Source: a virus | Length of the DNA stretch: 64,000 bases | Virus record (IMG/VR): IMGVR_UViG_3300033571_015173 | Span: 23,815-87,814 of that record | Direction: 5' to 3' (one strand) | In this document: in pieces, positions 1 to 6,839 of the stretch | Position numbering within the stretch: the first letter of the stretch is position 1 | Layout of the letters: the number at the start of each line of letters is the position of its first letter | Notes under the pieces: generated by a model | Database searches by the model: none | What the model was told of the DNA's origin: nothing | The model's input: only the letters and a program-made list of their open reading frames with translations | Position numbers and translations under genes: made by a program

Positions 1-121
1 CCTAGAAGAAGCATCGCAGGACTCGGAACAGCTTGCTTGCATCTTTCAGGCTGCATACGATACTCTGCCGCGAATCCTGAAGGATGCCTATGATGAGGCA
101 TTCAATTATCTAGCTCCATAG
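1..121 (+). CDS. 3' end of an unidentified protein (partial)
   Basis: An open frame enters from the left edge and ends at the TAG at 119-121, giving 39 residues (start of fragment LEEASQDSEQ, end NYLAP). The next gene begins 12 bases later behind a good ribosome binding site (GGAGAAG), so the fragment is probably the last part of the preceding operon gene. The piece is acidic and looks helical. Too little is present to assign a family. Confidence 0.5.
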   Translation, partial: LEEASQDSEQLACIFQAAYDTLPRILKDAYDEAFNYLAP

Positions 122-133
122 GAGAAGAGCAAC

Positions 134-592
134 ATGATTGCATTCTATCCATTTAATCTGCACAACTCTCTATTGGTCCAAGCTTTCTCTCGTTCTGTTC
201 GGGCAGATCGGGACACAGCGCTAGGGAATCCGTTTGTAATGACGGAAACCCACAGTAGAGATCAGGTTTGTGCTGGATACGAGAAGTATTTTCAGCTGAT
301 CCTCTCTGGTTCTGAACCGGAGGATGCCGCTTATGAGGTGGCGGAAGAGCAGCAACTTTTGATTGGGAAGTTCTGGAAAAATCCTAATCGAAAAGCCTTT
401 GTTAGAGCACTTAATGACATCTTTGAGGCAGCACTGAAAGACTACCAACAAAGAGGAATCCATACAGTGTTTCTTCAATGCTGGTGTGCTCCCCAGAAAT
501 GTCATGTGGACACAATCTGCAGCTATTTCAACACAAAGATCGAAGGGATGCTTGAGAAGATCAAACCCTTCGATTATTCTGACCCGCGTTGA
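134..592 (+). CDS. DUF4326-like protein
   Basis: The 152-residue product has the two hallmarks I associate with DUF4326: an NPFVM block near residue 32 followed by a charged stretch (SRDQVCAGYEKYF), and a C-terminal block CWCAPQKCHVDTI near residues 117-129 with closely spaced cysteines and a histidine that could bind metal. These proteins are frequent in phages and their function is not established. The start follows a GGAGAAG site by 6 bases. The stop overlaps a possible TTG start, but the next gene more likely begins at 625. Confidence 0.75.
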   Translation: MIAFYPFNLHNSLLVQAFSRSVRADRDTALGNPFVMTETHSRDQVCAGYEKYFQLILSGSEPEDAAYEVAEEQQLLIGKFWKNPNRKAFVRALNDIFEAALKDYQQRGIHTVFLQCWCAPQKCHVDTICSYFNTKIEGMLEKIKPFDYSDPR

Positions 593-624
593 TTTCGATT
601 TCACCTTATGGAGGGGGGTCAGCA

Positions 625-858
625 ATGGCCCCTAATTTGATTATGAAAATGTATCTTGACAAGTATGCAGATAAGCCAGTGTTAATTTTACAGACTGGCT
701 ATTATGCAACCTTCTTTTATTTTTGGGGCTGGAACTGTGAATGGCTGGCTCTCAAGTTTGGCAAATCTAAAGTTCATGTAGACAGTGATTGTATCAACGA
801 GATTACTGAATACAGCTTTGATAGTTGGTGGTTAGGCTCTCATCGTTCTTGGAGATAA
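625..858 (+). CDS. hypothetical aromatic-rich small protein
   Basis: This frame is open from a TTG at 589, but the ATG at 625 has a strong GGAGGGGGG ribosome binding site 5 bases upstream and gives a 77-residue protein beginning MAPNLIMKMY. It contains an unusual aromatic run (TGYYATFFYFWGWNCEW, about residues 24-40), possibly a short membrane-associated segment. The stop is 2 bases before the next start. I do not recognise a family. Confidence 0.55.
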   Translation: MAPNLIMKMYLDKYADKPVLILQTGYYATFFYFWGWNCEWLALKFGKSKVHVDSDCINEITEYSFDSWWLGSHRSWR

Positions 859-860
859 TC

Positions 861-1343
861 ATGAAGATAATGGTTACGGGTCCACGCTCGATTGTTGAGT
901 TGACTCTAGAAGAGCGACTCGCAATTGTTGATAGAATCGCGATTCAGTTTGAAAAGATTAAGCCTAAGTTAATCCATATAGGCATGGCTGAAGGCTTTGA
1001 TGAATTCAGTGTCTATGCTGCGGTTAGGCTAGGGCTTCCCTTTATCGCTTGCTTACCATCTCCTGGGTATGGCCAATATTATTGGCGAGATCATAGCAAA
1101 ACTGGTTTGGACAGGTTCGCTAGATTTGAGGCCATGTTGGAAAAAGCCAGTGACATTATCGTGGTCTGTAGAGATCACCAAATGGGTCGAGCGAATTTTC
1201 TCCGCAATACCTATATGGTAGAGCGGTCTGAATTAGTGGTGTCTTACCTTGAAAGCTACCCTTCCCCTGGCACAAGACATGCCTTAAGAGAGGCGCGGAA
1301 TCATAAGTTAGATATTGTCTTCACTGAGGAGGTTCCATTTTAG
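861..1343 (+). CDS. SLOG-superfamily (DprA/YspA-like Rossmann) protein
   Basis: The 160-residue product starts with a beta strand and glycine turn (MKIMVTGPRS), has HIGMAEGFDEFSVYAAVRLG near residues 45-64 (the nucleotide-binding GxxxGxD-like turn of SLOG/DUF2493 proteins) and a conserved acidic/aromatic block later (W-R-D-H, RFxxML). Members are thought to bind nucleotides or nucleotide-derived ligands and are common in phages. The ATG at 861 is preceded by GGAGATAATC; an earlier in-frame start at 825 would overlap the previous gene. Enzymatic activity is not predictable from sequence. Confidence 0.65.
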   Translation: MKIMVTGPRSIVELTLEERLAIVDRIAIQFEKIKPKLIHIGMAEGFDEFSVYAAVRLGLPFIACLPSPGYGQYYWRDHSKTGLDRFARFEAMLEKASDIIVVCRDHQMGRANFLRNTYMVERSELVVSYLESYPSPGTRHALREARNHKLDIVFTEEVPF

Positions 1344-1345
1344 CT

Positions 1346-1615
1346 ATGGACTTAGCAGAAGTTTTGCAAATTTTGAAGGACTTGGCTGATAACCTTACTG
1401 AGGTTGACGGCTGGGATGATAACGAAGAGAAGGTAAAGTTTGAAGAGATGCTAGAAAACTTCAATCCTTCTCATCGCGAGTTCGTACTTCAGTTGAGAGA
1501 TGACTGCCTGGACGCAAGCCAGATGCAGTGGGCCTTACTTCTCTCGCATGTCGCTCATGTTATGACAGAGCCTGGTTTGTGGGAAGGCAAAGAAGTTCAA
1601 CTATCTTGGAATTGA
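1346..1615 (+). CDS. hypothetical acidic protein
   Basis: An 89-residue acidic protein (MDLAEVLQIL start, ending EVQLSWN) begins 3 bases after the SLOG gene stop. The RBS TGAGGAGG lies about 15 bases upstream, inside the previous gene. Predicted mostly helical, with several tryptophans. It sits in one operon with its neighbours. No family recognised. Confidence 0.6.
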   Translation: MDLAEVLQILKDLADNLTEVDGWDDNEEKVKFEEMLENFNPSHREFVLQLRDDCLDASQMQWALLLSHVAHVMTEPGLWEGKEVQLSWN

Positions 1616-1616
1616 C

Positions 1617-2474
1617 ATGAAGGCATTATCTGGATCCGGTGTGAAAATGTTGAGCTTGACTCAGCACCAAGCCAAGAATACTGAGGACTGGCAGTTCTTA
1701 ATGAGTCTTCTTGATCAGAAGCTAATCTCTCAGGCAGAAGCTTCGATGGTGAAAATCAAACACAGGCTGAATGAGTACCCACCTGAGTACGACTTTGCAT
1801 TTAGTGCAAACGTACTTATTAACTCATATAGGGTCCAAGCTTACCCTGATCACTTGCATACGATCATTGGCTACGAAGACTACTGGAAAAGGGTTCAGCA
1901 TAAAAGTCTGTCGGTAGTAACAAAGGGCTATATCTTGTCAGTTTGTCAAGAAGCTGTCAGGCTGAATCAGCAGGCGAATTCCACTCAGCGGGTCCTCATG
2001 GAAGGGGATTTGACTGCAAAGGATACGACTTTAGTGAAGGCGTACTTAGATGACGTTCTTCCGGGGTTGGATTATCTTACAACTCATGTTCCTAAAGGAG
2101 TGTTTGCCCGGTTTAATATACACCCCTGTTTGGCATGGTTCTCTGCTGATTATCAAGCGGAGATTGATGGGAAGACCATGCTTCAGATTCGGTGGTCGTT
2201 GGCTAGCAAACCTATGTCTGGTATTGTTGCCAGAACGTTGGCATACTGGCTTCTTGAAGACTGCAAGCATGAGGAGTGTATTATTGCCCTACCAAGGCAA
2301 GAGCAAACCCTCACCATTGACCCCAAAGACTTTCTTAATGGGAGTATTTCTGTTGCTCGCTCAGATGTTAGAACAATGTCAAGACTTAAGATGTCAGCCA
2401 TTCTTGAGTCTAGAAAAACAAAGACGTTGGGAGAACTATCAGACGAGTATCAACAACGATTAAGAGGGTTCTAG
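1617..2474 (+). CDS. hypothetical protein, 285 aa
   Basis: The product begins MKALSGSGVKMLSL one base after the preceding stop, suggesting translational coupling; an internal ATG at 1647 is an alternative start. It is a mixed alpha/beta soluble protein with no signal or membrane segment and no catalytic motif I recognise. It closes the first operon: an element with core CCGATCCAAGGGCTCG lies 20 bases after its stop. Confidence 0.65.
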   Translation: MKALSGSGVKMLSLTQHQAKNTEDWQFLMSLLDQKLISQAEASMVKIKHRLNEYPPEYDFAFSANVLINSYRVQAYPDHLHTIIGYEDYWKRVQHKSLSVVTKGYILSVCQEAVRLNQQANSTQRVLMEGDLTAKDTTLVKAYLDDVLPGLDYLTTHVPKGVFARFNIHPCLAWFSADYQAEIDGKTMLQIRWSLASKPMSGIVARTLAYWLLEDCKHEECIIALPRQEQTLTIDPKDFLNGSISVARSDVRTMSRLKMSAILESRKTKTLGELSDEYQQRLRGF

Positions 2475-2493
2475 CTGTATGAAGCGAGGTTAT

Positions 2494-2528
2494 CGAGTCC
2501 GATCCAAGGGCTCGTAACTTCGTTTCTA
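2494..2528 (+). promoter_or_regulatory. dispersed GATCCA element, copy 1
   Basis: A short stem (CGAGTCC / GGGCTCG with one G-U pair) encloses GATCCAA and is followed by GTAACTTCGTTTCTA. The same core recurs at seven other gene boundaries. It lies between a stop codon and the start of the next gene, 30 bases upstream of that start, so it may be a phage-specific promoter box or an intercistronic RNA signal. Confidence 0.6.
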
Positions 2529-2558
2529 GATCAACTTAAGAAAAGACAAGGAGGAAAT

Positions 2559-2849
2559 ATGTACGCAGGACTTAGTGAAGATGAATTCGACGAGTACTTG
2601 GAAGAGATGTACTGGGACTGCTACACCAGGGTCCAAGAACAGGCTTACGAAAAACTGAAAGCTGTTGCTGTCAATGTTGGCAGTCTCAAGCCTCTTTCCC
2701 CTGGCTTTAGCGTATATGCTCCCTGGAAGGACTTGCAACAACTGAGATTGCTCTCGGAAGCGGTTCGCTCTGGAATCAGGGAGTTCCGGGAGAGCTATCA
2801 GTCGTGCTTGTTACCCGCGTTCGCAGAAGACTGGCCTGAGTATTTTTAG
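2559..2849 (+). CDS. hypothetical acidic protein, 96 aa
   Basis: ATG at 2559 follows an excellent AGGAGG site (AAGGAGGAAAT). The product (MYAGLSEDEFDEYLEEMYWD start) is acidic at its N-terminus and helical. It forms its own short unit between two copies of the GATCCA element. Function unknown. Confidence 0.6.
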   Translation: MYAGLSEDEFDEYLEEMYWDCYTRVQEQAYEKLKAVAVNVGSLKPLSPGFSVYAPWKDLQQLRLLSEAVRSGIREFRESYQSCLLPAFAEDWPEYF

Positions 2850-2863
2850 GTTTCTCGTTTGTC

Positions 2864-2917
2864 TGAGCCCAAGGATTCCCCGATCCCGATCCAAGGGCTC
2901 GTAACTTCGTTTTCTAT
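2864..2917 (+). promoter_or_regulatory. dispersed GATCCA element, copy 2
   Basis: The core (about 2886-2912) is identical over about 27 bases to copy 1, although the surrounding DNA differs. A GAGCCC at 2865-2870 can pair with GGGCTC at 2895-2900 to give a larger-loop hairpin. It is followed by CTATTAACTC and then the AGGAGG of the next gene. Confidence 0.6.
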
Positions 2918-2947
2918 TAACTCAAGAAGAAATCCCAAGGAGGGAGT

Positions 2948-3397
2948 ATGCAAGCATCATTCTTTGTCTATCAGACTGACAATCAGAGCCTACTTTCGCT
3001 GCGAGTTTATATTCCTGCGAGTGAAGAGGTTCCAGAAGCATGGGTTGAGGCCCAGGAGAACTTAGACTGTCTAAATACTAAATCATGGGGCCATCATGGA
3101 ACAGCCCTGTGGTTCCGCACTAAGTCTAATGATCTTCTTGACCTGGTTCGAGTCTATGTTTCTCACAAGCAAATGTTCCAGCTCCCTCCCAGTCTGCGGC
3201 ACAGACAGGAGCATAGACAGTTATTAAAGCAAGCTCTGGCCTACGCTGAAGAAGATCAGAAAAAACTGGCCGCTCAGATTGAGAAAGATGCAGAACATGG
3301 ATCCGCTTTCTCTCAGTTGAAAGATACTGCACTTGCCCAGGTTCGGCAAACACTGGAGGAGATCAACCAGTACCGCCAACTGTTTCGCTTAGTCTGA
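2948..3397 (+). CDS. hypothetical coiled-coil protein, 149 aa
   Basis: The ATG at 2948 is preceded by AAGGAGGGAGT. The N-terminal half is beta-rich (SFFVYQTDNQSLLSLRVYI); the C-terminal third (about residues 80-145) is a charged helix suited to a coiled coil (ALAYAEEDQKKLAAQIEKD). It sits alone between copies 2 and 3 of the GATCCA element. No family recognised. Confidence 0.65.
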   Translation: MQASFFVYQTDNQSLLSLRVYIPASEEVPEAWVEAQENLDCLNTKSWGHHGTALWFRTKSNDLLDLVRVYVSHKQMFQLPPSLRHRQEHRQLLKQALAYAEEDQKKLAAQIEKDAEHGSAFSQLKDTALAQVRQTLEEINQYRQLFRLV

Positions 3398-3408
3398 TAT
3401 TTTCTAGG

Positions 3409-3440
3409 GGCTCCGATCCAGGGGCTCCTAACTTCGTTCT
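3409..3440 (+). promoter_or_regulatory. dispersed GATCCA element, copy 3
   Basis: GGCTCC / GGGGCT can form a G-U-tolerant stem around GATCCA, followed by CCTAACTTCGTTCTCATATAAAC, which includes a TATAAA hexamer. It lies 12 bases after a stop and about 30 bases before the next start. Confidence 0.55.
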
Positions 3441-3472
3441 CATATAAACTCAGTCATCTAATTAGGAGCATC

Positions 3473-3787
3473 ATGGTTTTTCAAAATCCTTCCTATCATA
3501 ATTGTGAAGTTGAAGTGACTCTGTATGAGCGTGTTTTTCAATCCGAGTTATTACCTGCTAGCATCGCTGTTAGTCTTGTTATGTGCGTCGAGCAAGAAAG
3601 TCGTTGGGCTACTAATAACGATGATGTGGACTACAACGAAGCCGATGGGCTGGGCGGTGCTAAATACTATTATCTGCGTCAAACTTTCCAGGTGAGAGTA
3701 GGCTCGAAAGTTGTTAAGATCACCGATTGTTATAACACAGCGGTCCAACACTACTTTGCAACCAGTGTCTCGTTTGAAGCTATCTAA
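3473..3787 (+). CDS. hypothetical beta-rich protein, 104 aa
   Basis: Starts at ATG 3473 behind TTAGGAGCATC. The 104-residue product is mostly predicted beta structure with an acidic central loop (NNDDVDYNEADGLGG). It is followed 18 bases later by the next gene with its own AAGGAGAATCTA site. Function unknown. Confidence 0.6.
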   Translation: MVFQNPSYHNCEVEVTLYERVFQSELLPASIAVSLVMCVEQESRWATNNDDVDYNEADGLGGAKYYYLRQTFQVRVGSKVVKITDCYNTAVQHYFATSVSFEAI

Positions 3788-3805
3788 GAATGCAAGGAGA
3801 ATCTA

Positions 3806-4276
3806 ATGTACGAATTTACTTATGATCCTCATTTCATGTTCCAAACACCGTGGAAGTCTAAGTCATCGGACTTAACTGCTTACACGCCTCATGGGTTGTA
3901 CTTGATTTGTTTATACCCAGAGTTGCAAGTTCGACATGAAATCATGAAGTTCGAGGATCAACCTAAGAAGTTACTTAAGTACCTGGATAGCATCACTTCA
4001 ACTCGCGAGGTTGGAATTGCTAAGAAGGTGGAGATGATGACGTGGGTACAGGAGTATGCCTTCTCCTACCACAATCCCATCATGCGGGAAACCTTGCTGG
4101 AGTCTCAAGGTCCCATTGTCTACTACACAAGGAGTGATCCTTTCTGGGGAGTGATGGCCACATTCCACAAAGACGGACGCATTACGTCCAAAGGTGGGGA
4201 TAACCGACTCGGAATTATCATCCAGAGCATTCGTGATCGTCTTGTTAAGGAGTCTCGTGATGGAACAAACAAATAA
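3806..4276 (+). CDS. hypothetical protein, 156 aa
   Basis: ATG 3806 with RBS AAGGAG. The product (MYEFTYDPHFMFQTPWKSKS start) is soluble and mixed alpha/beta. Its last 17 bases overlap the next gene, whose RBS (AAGGAG) lies inside this coding sequence, so the two are translationally coupled. No family recognised. Confidence 0.6.
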   Translation: MYEFTYDPHFMFQTPWKSKSSDLTAYTPHGLYLICLYPELQVRHEIMKFEDQPKKLLKYLDSITSTREVGIAKKVEMMTWVQEYAFSYHNPIMRETLLESQGPIVYYTRSDPFWGVMATFHKDGRITSKGGDNRLGIIIQSIRDRLVKESRDGTNK

Positions 4277-4562
4277 TAAGTGGATCTGGCTGTTTCAGTT
4301 TGGAGTGGGTCCCCTGTACCATCGGTTTTATGTGGAGGGGGTCAACTCTCATCAGGCTTTGATGACGTTACGAGAGAGGCACCCGGAATTGAGGCCCTTG
4401 AAGTTAAGGTCTGTGCTCCTAGTTGCACAACCTCTAGAGGCTTTTGAGGATGAGCCGATTGATCCTCGTTTCGGTCCCAACGCCGAAGATACTGGGTTTA
4501 GTGTTGGACTAAGCAGGGCAGAAGTATTCACCTATTCGGAGAAAGATTATGAACTTGATTAA
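4260..4562 (+). CDS. hypothetical protein, 100 aa
   Basis: The best start is ATG 4260 (MEQTNNKWIWLFQFG), with AAGGAG 9 bases upstream; the longer frame from 4194 lacks a site. Soluble, aromatic-rich at the N-terminus. It overlaps the previous gene by 17 bases and the following membrane peptide by 14. Function unknown. Confidence 0.55.
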   Translation: MEQTNNKWIWLFQFGVGPLYHRFYVEGVNSHQALMTLRERHPELRPLKLRSVLLVAQPLEAFEDEPIDPRFGPNAEDTGFSVGLSRAEVFTYSEKDYELD

Positions 4563-4692
4563 GCTTCTATTGGTCTTCTGTGTGATTAGTAGTGTGTTGC
4601 TGATCATCGGTCTAGCTACCAGGGGAATCGGTTTACTATTTCTTCTGCTGATTTGTTTGGCGTTACTTAAGCTCTTGCCTCAAGAGGTGTGA
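4549..4692 (+). CDS. small two-helix membrane protein, 47 aa
   Basis: ATG 4549 lies within the end of the previous gene. The 47-residue product is almost entirely hydrophobic: residues 2-22 and 28-43 form two transmembrane helices separated by ATRGI, with basic residues between them. Coupled start and stop, and a regulatory element right after its stop, argue it is real. It could act as a phage membrane effector, but nothing in the sequence specifies a target. Confidence 0.55.
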   Translation: MNLIKLLLVFCVISSVLLIIGLATRGIGLLFLLLICLALLKLLPQEV

Positions 4693-4704
4693 TAGAGTTT
4701 ACTC

Positions 4705-4735
4705 TCGGATCCGATCCGGGGGCTTTTTACTTTCA
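4705..4735 (+). promoter_or_regulatory. dispersed GATCCA element, copy 4
   Basis: Variant core GGATCCGATCCGGGGGC followed by TTTTTACTTTCAG, 12 bases after a stop codon and about 45 bases before the SSB start. The T-run here could also give terminator activity. Confidence 0.5.
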
Positions 4736-4778
4736 GTTCAATCGTAAATAACAACAACAAGCCCAAGGAGGGCACATC

Positions 4779-5552
4779 ATGAATACCATCACCATTTCTG
4801 GGACCATCGCTAATATCGAGCAAGATGGCAAGAACTTGATTTTTACCCTGCACAATGGATCGCTGGACTATTCCTTCCGTTGTCAAATGTACGAGACTCT
4901 CTATTCCTCGAACTACGAGGGAGACCCCAGCGAGTTAGAAGGTGCTGGGATTGTTATTTCTGGAGAGCTGATTCCGAAGACTGAAGGTCAAGTTCGTTTC
5001 CACATGATCCGCGTATCTCGCATTCACGCTATCGGAGACGTGGATGACCGTGTGAACATTATCAATGTCATCGGTCGGGTTACTGGCGGCAAGAAGACTG
5101 AGCATGAGCCCGAGGGAGTTGCAGTGTCTGTCCGTCACTTTGACGAGACTCGTGTTGCCAACTTCAATATCGCACTCAACAGTTTTCTGGACGGTGAGAA
5201 ACTGGACTGTTACTTCCAGGTTTCCGCCTGGGGTAAAACCTGCGATACGGCTGAACAGTATTTGGTTAAAGGGAAGCAAGTGGGTATCACGGGCTCTCTA
5301 CGAGTTACCAAAGGCAATACCGGAGGTAAGTTCGTCTCTATCAATACTGATCCGGTTGGTGGGTTGTTGTTGTTGGCAGATCCTGCGGAATCGTCGAATG
5401 GCACCTATGGAGATCCGCCTCCTCGCCGTTCTGTGACTCCGACCCGGAAGCCACGGCCTGCAACTCCGGCAGCTCCGGCAGCTCCGGCAGCTCCGGCAAC
5501 GGATGAACCCCCGGCACCTCCGACCAACTTTGACGAAGTGCCGTTCGCGTAG
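4779..5552 (+). CDS. ssb: single-stranded DNA-binding protein with two OB folds
   Basis: The 257-residue protein starts behind AAGGAGGGCACATC. Residues about 1-90 form one beta-rich OB-like unit. Residues about 92-200 form a second unit with typical bacterial SSB signatures: GRVTGG, FNIALN, FQVSAWGKTCDTAEQYLVKG, GSLRV. A Pro/Ala-rich linker (repeated AAPAAP, residues about 228-240) leads to an acidic tail ending NFDEVPFA, resembling the DDxPF tail through which SSBs recruit partner proteins. It should coat single-stranded phage DNA and recruit the replication proteins encoded downstream. The second unit matches SSB better than the first. Confidence 0.85.
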   Translation: MNTITISGTIANIEQDGKNLIFTLHNGSLDYSFRCQMYETLYSSNYEGDPSELEGAGIVISGELIPKTEGQVRFHMIRVSRIHAIGDVDDRVNIINVIGRVTGGKKTEHEPEGVAVSVRHFDETRVANFNIALNSFLDGEKLDCYFQVSAWGKTCDTAEQYLVKGKQVGITGSLRVTKGNTGGKFVSINTDPVGGLLLLADPAESSNGTYGDPPPRRSVTPTRKPRPATPAAPAAPAAPATDEPPAPPTNFDEVPFA

Positions 5553-5558
5553 TCTAAC

Positions 5559-5599
5559 TGCTAAGGCGTAACATTGGTTGCGTCTTAGCAATCTTTTTT
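5559..5599 (+). terminator. Rho-independent terminator after ssb
   Basis: TGCTAAGGCG (5559-5568) pairs with CGTCTTAGCA (5581-5590) with a single G-U, and a run of T follows at 5593-5598. It closes the ssb transcript and immediately precedes a structured RNA candidate. Confidence 0.8.
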
Positions 5600-5687
5600 G
5601 TGGTAGCTTGCGTAAGTGGTGCGAACTAGACATTAGAAACCCGTTTGGAGAGGGGTAACTCTCAAAGCAGACCCAGCAAGCTATCAC
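5600..5687 (+). ncRNA. structured RNA candidate closed by a 12-bp stem
   Basis: GTGGTAGCTTGC (5600-5611) pairs over 12 bp (one G-U) with GCAAGCTATCAC (5676-5687). The 64-base interior contains another stem (GAGAG / CTCTC, extended by TTT / AAA across a bulge) and a conserved-looking AGAAACCC run. It follows a terminator and lies 13 bases upstream of the ASCH gene, so it could be a leader element or a small RNA. It is not a tRNA (no TTCGA arm). I do not recognise a known class. Confidence 0.5.
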
Positions 5688-5700
5688 AAATCGGAGACTT

Positions 5701-6012
5701 ATGATACCAACCTTAAAGCTCAAGCATCACTTTCTCCCTCTGATTTACAAGGGAGAGAAGACAACAACAATCAGGAAGGGAAGGCTCGACTTCCTTGAGG
5801 AGTGCAAAGAACTTTTATTTGACTGTGGCTATCATGGGACAGCCAAGGTCAAAATCAATTCTTTGATTTATCTTAGAGCTAAATATCTAAGAGAAATCGA
5901 TGCCATCTCCGATGGCTTTTGTTCTCTTGACTCCCTTAAGAAGAATCTTAGAGAGTTCTATCCTGACCTGAAAGAAGATAGCTGGGTAACTATTGTCTAT
6001 CTGAGGATTTAA
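5701..6012 (+). CDS. ASCH-domain protein
   Basis: The 103-residue product begins MIPTLKLKHHFLPLIYKGEK, followed by TTTIRKG: the hallmark ASCH opening in which GEKTTTIR lines the putative RNA-binding cleft. The usual later block (DAISDGFCSLDSL) is also present near residues 65-77. ASCH proteins are PUA-like and are thought to bind RNA or modified nucleosides; some have hydrolase activity. The RBS CGGAGACTT is adjacent. The structured RNA just upstream may be its leader. Confidence 0.8.
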   Translation: MIPTLKLKHHFLPLIYKGEKTTTIRKGRLDFLEECKELLFDCGYHGTAKVKINSLIYLRAKYLREIDAISDGFCSLDSLKKNLREFYPDLKEDSWVTIVYLRI

Positions 6013-6018
6013 TTAAAT

Positions 6019-6384
6019 ATGTCCAATTGGATCGCCTCGGAAATTACCGTTGTAGAAGGTAAGTTAAAGGCCAAAAAGGAAAGAAGGGAAAAGCAAATTC
6101 AATTCCAGCAAGGATTTCTTAAAGTCCCCATTAAGAATACTAAGGTTAAGGGGATCTCTCATATCGAAAGACTAAATGGAGAGGTTGATAATCTGCACAT
6201 GAGATGTCAGCTAATCAAGAAAATTTTTGAGATTTATAGTGCGGTGTTCAAAGATGACTCTGCGTTCGAGGAATACTTGACAATTAAATATGGAAGTTCA
6301 ATTCTATCGGAGTATACTCTGAGTGAGCTACAAGAAGTGGAGGGCTATTTATGTCCCGTGCCAGTGAATTCCACAGCGATTTGA
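6019..6384 (+). CDS. hypothetical basic helical protein
   Basis: 121 residues; the N-terminal third is strongly basic and helical (KLKAKKERREKQIQFQQG). It starts 6 bases after the ASCH stop with no strong RBS, suggesting coupling. It overlaps the next gene by 34 bases. No family recognised. Confidence 0.55.
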   Translation: MSNWIASEITVVEGKLKAKKERREKQIQFQQGFLKVPIKNTKVKGISHIERLNGEVDNLHMRCQLIKKIFEIYSAVFKDDSAFEEYLTIKYGSSILSEYTLSELQEVEGYLCPVPVNSTAI

Positions 6385-6578
6385 ATAGCTTTAGAAAGAG
6401 ATGGCCTGATTGTGCCATATTCGCTATGACCCCAGATCAATTTCAGATGGGGTGGGGTTCGCCAGAAGCTGTGGGTATGGCAGCCCTTGTTGGATTGCAC
6501 AATCCTCTGCTCTCGGACGAAGAGTTAGCAGAGTATGAGGCATCCTCCGATCCAGGGGCTGATACCTACGGTAGTTAA
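6351..6578 (+). CDS. hypothetical protein, 75 aa
   Basis: ATG 6351 preceded by GTGGAGGGCTATTT. Product MSRASEFHSD... with a Gly/Ala/acidic C-terminus. Its 3' end carries a copy of the GATCCA element (codons for SSDPGADTYG), so this part is constrained as nucleic acid as well as protein, or the true C-terminus is fortuitous. Confidence 0.5.
   Translation: MSRASEFHSDLNSFRKRWPDCAIFAMTPDQFQMGWGSPEAVGMAALVGLHNPLLSDEELAEYEASSDPGADTYGS
6544..6574 (+). promoter_or_regulatory. dispersed GATCCA element, copy 8 (inside a gene end)
   Basis: CTCCGATCCAGGGGCTGATACCTACGG matches the element family but lies inside the last codons of the preceding ORF. A hairpin terminator follows 26 bases later. Its placement just before a terminator differs from the other copies. 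Confidence 0.5.
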
Positions 6579-6599
6579 CTAAAGTACGTGAGAACTGAG

Positions 6600-6637
6600 G
6601 TGGTGAATTATTAATTTAGTTCACCACTTTCCTTTAT
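6600..6637 (+). terminator. Rho-independent terminator
   Basis: GTGGTGAA (6600-6607) pairs perfectly with TTCACCAC (6620-6627), followed by TTTCCTTTAT. It closes the ASCH unit. Confidence 0.6.
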
Positions 6638-6638
6638 C

Positions 6639-6839
6639 ATGAAAGATAATATTTGCGTTTTTGGATTAGGTGGAATGGAGCCAAAAATAATTAACTATCA
6701 TGAACCGTGTGAGAAGGATGAGTGTTGGTGTAAAACCTCACCTAGCCTTCTCACTTGGTTTAATTTTTATGCCTTCCTGCCATCCGAACTAACTCGACAA
6801 ACTAGGGTTAGTAGTCTTCGATCCTCTCTTTCGGAATGA
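6639..6839 (+). CDS. possible small protein (uncertain)
   Basis: A 66-residue frame starting inside the terminator tail, with a cysteine/acidic cluster (CEKDECWCK). There is no ribosome binding site, and the end overlaps the convergent minus-strand gene by 32 bases. It may be noncoding. Confidence 0.2.
   Translation: MKDNICVFGLGGMEPKIINYHEPCEKDECWCKTSPSLLTWFNFYAFLPSELTRQTRVSSLRSSLSE

Noticed and set aside
2050-2463. 137-aa plus-strand frame inside the 285-aa gene
   Set aside because: Shadow frame; the surrounding 285-aa gene is coupled to its neighbours and has better codon pattern.
5600-5687. tRNA or known riboswitch
   Set aside because: No TTCGA loop, acceptor CCA or anticodon arm; no match to remembered consensus of glutamine or other phage-associated riboswitches.
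5298-5723. Minus-strand frame opposite the ssb C-terminus
   Set aside because: Produced by the Pro/Ala repeat read backwards (CRSCRSCRS); crosses a terminator and an RNA structure.
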